From: Burkholderiales bacterium
GTDB taxonomy: Bacteria; Pseudomonadota; Gammaproteobacteria; Burkholderiales; Burkholderiaceae_C
DNA: 36,393 nt
Direction of reading: 5' to 3'
NCBI GenBank assembly: GCA_003963115.1
Contig: RXJQ01000102.1
Location: forward strand, 1-36,393
Shown one piece after another: positions 34,099-36,393 of this stretch (its first letter is position 1; the number at the start of each line of letters is the position of its first letter). The position numbers were made by a program, and so were the translations under genes. The notes beneath the pieces were generated by a model that was not told where the DNA came from, did no database searches, and was given only the letters and a program-made list of their open reading frames with translations.

Positions 34099-34137
34099 GG
34101 CTGGTGGGCGGCATGTGGTCATGCGTGTGCACCAGCC
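34099..34137 (+). promoter_or_regulatory. riboswitch expression-platform hairpin
   Basis: GGCTGGTG (34099-34106) and CACCAGCC (34130-34137) form a perfect 8-bp stem enclosing a smaller GCATG/CATGC stem (34111-34115 and 34120-34124). The stem ends one base before the ribosome site AAGGA (34138-34142) of the exporter gene. An alternative pairing of GACCATGC (34081-34088) with 34111-34120 would disturb both this hairpin and the aptamer closing helix. This points to translational control (inference). Confidence 0.6.
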
Positions 34138-34148
34138 AAGGATGTTTG

Positions 34149-34724
34149 ATGGAATCCCTTTTTGTATCGACCGGTGTGGTCGCCCTGGCCGAGATTGGCG
34201 ACAAGACCCAGTTGCTGGCCTTCATCCTGGCCGCGCGTTTCAAAAAACCCGTGCCCATCGTGCTGGGCATCCTGACAGCCACGTTGGTCAACCACGGTCT
34301 GGCCGGTGCATTGGGCGCCTGGATCACCTCGGTGGTGAGCCCCGAGCTGATGCGCTGGGTGCTGGGCCTGAGCTTCATCGGCATGGCCATCTGGACGCTG
34401 ATCCCAGACGAGATCGAAGAGGATGAAACCCAGGTTGCCCACAAGCTGGGCGTGTTCGGTGCCACGCTGGTGACTTTCTTTTTGGCTGAAATGGGCGACA
34501 AGACGCAGCTGGCCACGGTGGCGCTGGCTGCCCACTACGCCCAACCGCTGTGGGTGGTGGCCGGCACGACCCTGGGCATGCTGATTGCCGATGTGCCGGC
34601 GGTGTTTGTGGGCAACCGCTTTGCCGAGAAAATCCCGATGAAGCTGGTGCATGGCATCGCTGCGGCGATCTTTGCCGTGATGGGTTTGCTGACCCTGTTC
34701 AAGGTGGACAAGCTGCTGGGTTGA
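34149..34724 (+). CDS. UPF0016/GDT1 (TMEM165) family manganese exporter
   Basis: 191 aa, six predicted membrane helices in two inverted repeats. Each repeat has the family signature: LAEIGDKTQLLA (about residue 12-23) and LAEMGDKTQLAT (about 113-124), matching E-x-G-D-K/R-T/S. Family knowledge: bacterial members such as MneA export Mn2+. The ATG at 34149 has AAGGA seven bases upstream; an in-frame start at 34104 would lie inside the regulatory hairpin. Expression is expected to rise with Mn2+ through the upstream riboswitch. The CDF exporter follows 39 bp later, probably on the same mRNA. Confidence 0.93.
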   Translation: MESLFVSTGVVALAEIGDKTQLLAFILAARFKKPVPIVLGILTATLVNHGLAGALGAWITSVVSPELMRWVLGLSFIGMAIWTLIPDEIEEDETQVAHKLGVFGATLVTFFLAEMGDKTQLATVALAAHYAQPLWVVAGTTLGMLIADVPAVFVGNRFAEKIPMKLVHGIAAAIFAVMGLLTLFKVDKLLG

Positions 34725-34763
34725 GCCGGTTTGTTGGATGCGTAGGAAGAGAAGGAGCGTTGC

Positions 34764-35732
34764 ATGGGCACGAGAGAAACAGACCTGACCCAGTGGATTC
34801 ACGAGCACATCTTCGATGCGGGCAGCCAGAAGGCCGAGGCCCGCACACGGCTGGTGATGTGGATCACGCTGGCGATGATGGTGATGGAGATCGCCGCCGG
34901 CTGGTGGTACAACTCGATGGCCTTGCTGGCCGATGGCTGGCACATGAGCTCGCATGCAGTGGCCATTGGCCTGAGCGCCTTTGCCTATGCCTCGGCTCGG
35001 CGCTATGCGCGTGACCCGCGCTTTGCCTTTGGCACCTGGAAGATCGAGGTGCTGGCGGGGTTCGCGAGTGCGGTGTTCCTGGTGGGCGTGGCGGCGGTGA
35101 TGGTCTTTGGCTCAGTGGAGCGCCTGGTGACGCCCGAGCCCATTCATTACCGCGAGGCCTTGGTGGTGGCCGTTGTCGGCTTGGTGGTCAACCTGGTGTG
35201 CGCGCTCATTCTGGGCGGGGCGCACGACCATGGTCACCATCATCACGGCCATGATCATGACCATCACCACACGCATGGCCATGACGAGCACGCGCATCAG
35301 CACGACCTGAATCTCAAGTCAGCCTACGTGCATGTGCTGGCCGATGCTGCCACCTCGGTGCTGGCGATCCTCGCGCTGATCGGCGGCTGGCTGTATGGCT
35401 GGTCCTGGCTGGACCCGGTCATGGGCCTGGTGGGCGCGGTCATGGTGGGCATCTGGGCCAAGGGCCTGGTCATCGAGACGGGCAAAGTCCTGCTGGACCG
35501 CGAGATGGACCACCCGGTGGTGGAAGAGATCCGCGAGGTGATCCAGGCCCTGGATGCGCACGAAGACAGCCACCTGACCGACCTGCACGTGTGGCGCGTG
35601 GGCAAGCAGTCCTATTCATGCGCCATGACGGTGGTGACGCGCGACAAGGATCTCACGCCGGCCCTGATCCGCGAAGCCTTGAAGGTACACGAGGAGATCG
35701 TGCACGCCACGATCGAGGTGCACCACCGCTGA
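34764..35732 (+). CDS. CDF-family divalent metal exporter (DmeF-like)
   Basis: 322 aa cation diffusion facilitator that exports divalent metal in exchange for protons. Six membrane helices are expected. The transport-site motifs are ADGWHMSSH in helix 2 (Asp and His ligands) and HVLADAATS in helix 5 (HxxxD). The loop between helices 4 and 5 (about 152-180) is a dense His/Asp/Gly tract that binds metal. The cytoplasmic C-terminal ferredoxin-like domain begins near 240. ADGWHMSSH is characteristic of DmeF (Co2+, Ni2+, some Zn2+/Cd2+) rather than CzcD. AAGGAG precedes the ATG. Being downstream of the Mn riboswitch, it may also be Mn-induced. Confidence 0.92.
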   Translation: MGTRETDLTQWIHEHIFDAGSQKAEARTRLVMWITLAMMVMEIAAGWWYNSMALLADGWHMSSHAVAIGLSAFAYASARRYARDPRFAFGTWKIEVLAGFASAVFLVGVAAVMVFGSVERLVTPEPIHYREALVVAVVGLVVNLVCALILGGAHDHGHHHHGHDHDHHHTHGHDEHAHQHDLNLKSAYVHVLADAATSVLAILALIGGWLYGWSWLDPVMGLVGAVMVGIWAKGLVIETGKVLLDREMDHPVVEEIREVIQALDAHEDSHLTDLHVWRVGKQSYSCAMTVVTRDKDLTPALIREALKVHEEIVHATIEVHHR

Positions 35733-35762
35733 GGCGGTGCCGTCGCCGTGCCGTCTCAGCGG
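35726..35762. terminator. convergent terminator hairpin
   Basis: CCGCTGAG (35726-35733, including the CDF stop codon) and CTCAGCGG (35755-35762) are perfect 8-bp arms around a 21-base GC-rich loop that can form a smaller GGCG/CGCC stem. It lies between the converging CDF gene and the small minus-strand gene. No T-run. Confidence 0.55.
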
Positions 35763-35766
35763 CCGC

Positions 35767-36003
35767 TCAATGCCGGCCCGAGCGGCGGCTGCGCGGATTG
35801 AGCTTGTCCAGCTCGGCCAGTTGCTGCTTGAGCAGGATCAGCAGGGTGCGGGCGTCGTCCACGGCGATGGAGATGTTGCTGGTCAGCCCTTGCTCGTCTT
35901 TGGCGGCGCGCGGCTGCACCAGGACTTCGACGCCCAGCTCGATCAGGCCCTTGAAGTGGCTGGCGGATTTCAGGCGCTGGATTTCGATGTCGTAGGTTTT
36001 CAT
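35767..36003 (-). CDS. small conserved-looking protein, unknown function
   Basis: 78 aa from ATG at 36003, soluble, no signal peptide. The first half alternates charged and hydrophobic residues (beta-strand-like); the second half (SIAVDDARTLLILLKQQLAELDKL) is an amphipathic helix, and the tail is basic. I recognise no family. Its codon pattern is like the neighbours and it is bounded by a convergent hairpin, supporting a real gene. The ribosome site is weak. Confidence 0.6.
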   Translation of the reverse strand: MKTYDIEIQRLKSASHFKGLIELGVEVLVQPRAAKDEQGLTSNISIAVDDARTLLILLKQQLAELDKLNPRSRRSGRH

Positions 36004-36095
36004 GTTCGAGTCGGTCTGGTGAATTCAGGCCGCATTGTCCGGCAACTTCAGCTTCGGGCGACTCGAACAAGCCCGCTGGCCCGCCACGAAGAAGC

Positions 36096-36393
36096 TCAGG
36101 CGGCCGCATCCAGCACCATGCGGCCGGCCTCCAGCACGTCACCCGTGCGGTTGAAGGTGTCGAGCCAGACGCGGTAGCTGCGGGTCACGTCTTCCTGCCA
36201 GGGGTGGAAGCCGGGCTTGTAGTAGCTGGCGTAGACCCGCACGGACGACGAGAAGAGCCCACCTGGCCCGTACAGCCACCACATGCCCTTGGTGAACAGG
36301 CCGATGCGCTTGAACAGCGAGAAGCCATCGGCCTTGAGCAGCTTGTTGGTGATGTAGAGGATGCTCAGCACGAAGGTGAAGGTCAGCTCCATC
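36096..36393 (-). CDS. PF10118 family protein, C-terminal part (cut by window edge)
   Basis: 99 codons including the stop are visible; the N-terminal part lies beyond the right edge, so the methionine at 36392 is probably internal. Blocks shared with the protein at 29600-30484 include LKADGFSL, GLWWLYGPGGL-like, YYKPGFHPW and a TGD-x-x-x-AG-RM ending, giving a clear paralogue. The ferritin-like ExxH motifs would be in the missing part. It is on the same strand as, and about 90 bp upstream of, the 78-residue gene. Confidence 0.85.
   Translation of the reverse strand, partial: MELTFTFVLSILYITNKLLKADGFSLFKRIGLFTKGMWWLYGPGGLFSSSVRVYASYYKPGFHPWQEDVTRSYRVWLDTFNRTGDVLEAGRMVLDAAA

Overview
The window is high-GC DNA with very long antisense open frames. 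Its families (DUF4148 secreted protein, TAXI binding protein with a C-terminal anchor, acetoacetate decarboxylase/patatin pair, multi-sensor GGDEF protein, PF10118 proteins) suggest a Burkholderiales betaproteobacterium. The genus is not decidable from sequence alone. I see no rRNA, tRNA, CRISPR array, insertion sequence, integrase or phage gene. It reads as chromosomal DNA with a metabolic and envelope flavour.

Region by region: (1) 1-6310: end of an unrecognised gene, an orphan membrane-anchored TAXI binding protein, a DUF4148 secreted protein divergent from a LysR regulator, a GAF-PAS3-GGDEF diguanylate cyclase, and a protein with an HQxxH motif recalling the HExxH peptide-modification domain. 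(2) 6326-8221: acetoacetate decarboxylase and a patatin-like hydrolase in one operon. (3) 8442-14582: an exported-protein block with a six-cysteine protein, two PF04185 phosphoesterases, a proline-rich lipoprotein with a 21-proline tract, and a single-pass membrane protein. (4) 14610-17176: a compact operon of Tat-type metallophosphoesterase, Tat-type CuA-domain cupredoxin, ECF sigma factor and cysteine-free anti-sigma factor, behind an ECF-like promoter; a polytopic membrane protein lies upstream. (5) 19275-27892: six tightly packed genes matching the pimeloyl-CoA (pim) beta-oxidation route and ending in glutaryl-CoA dehydrogenase. They are divergent from a LysR gene across a TTGACA-rich operator region. 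(6) 28895-31537: carboxylesterase, PF10118 protein and metR; metR has an ideal MetR box upstream and a strong intrinsic terminator downstream. (7) 31578-33653: a large exported serine beta-lactamase-fold hydrolase. (8) 33945-35732: a yybP-ykoY-type manganese riboswitch ahead of an UPF0016/GDT1 Mn exporter and a His-rich CDF metal exporter. (9) 35767-36393: a small conserved protein and the C-terminal part of a second PF10118 protein cut by the window edge.

How it fits together: region 5 can take an odd-chain dicarboxylate from free acid (ligase) through dehydrogenation, hydration, oxidation and thiolysis to glutaryl-CoA and then crotonyl-CoA. Region 8 is a metal-detoxification unit with RNA sensing. 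Region 4 looks like a self-regulated envelope or copper/redox stress unit and is the strongest candidate for a little-described system, although its trigger cannot be read from sequence.
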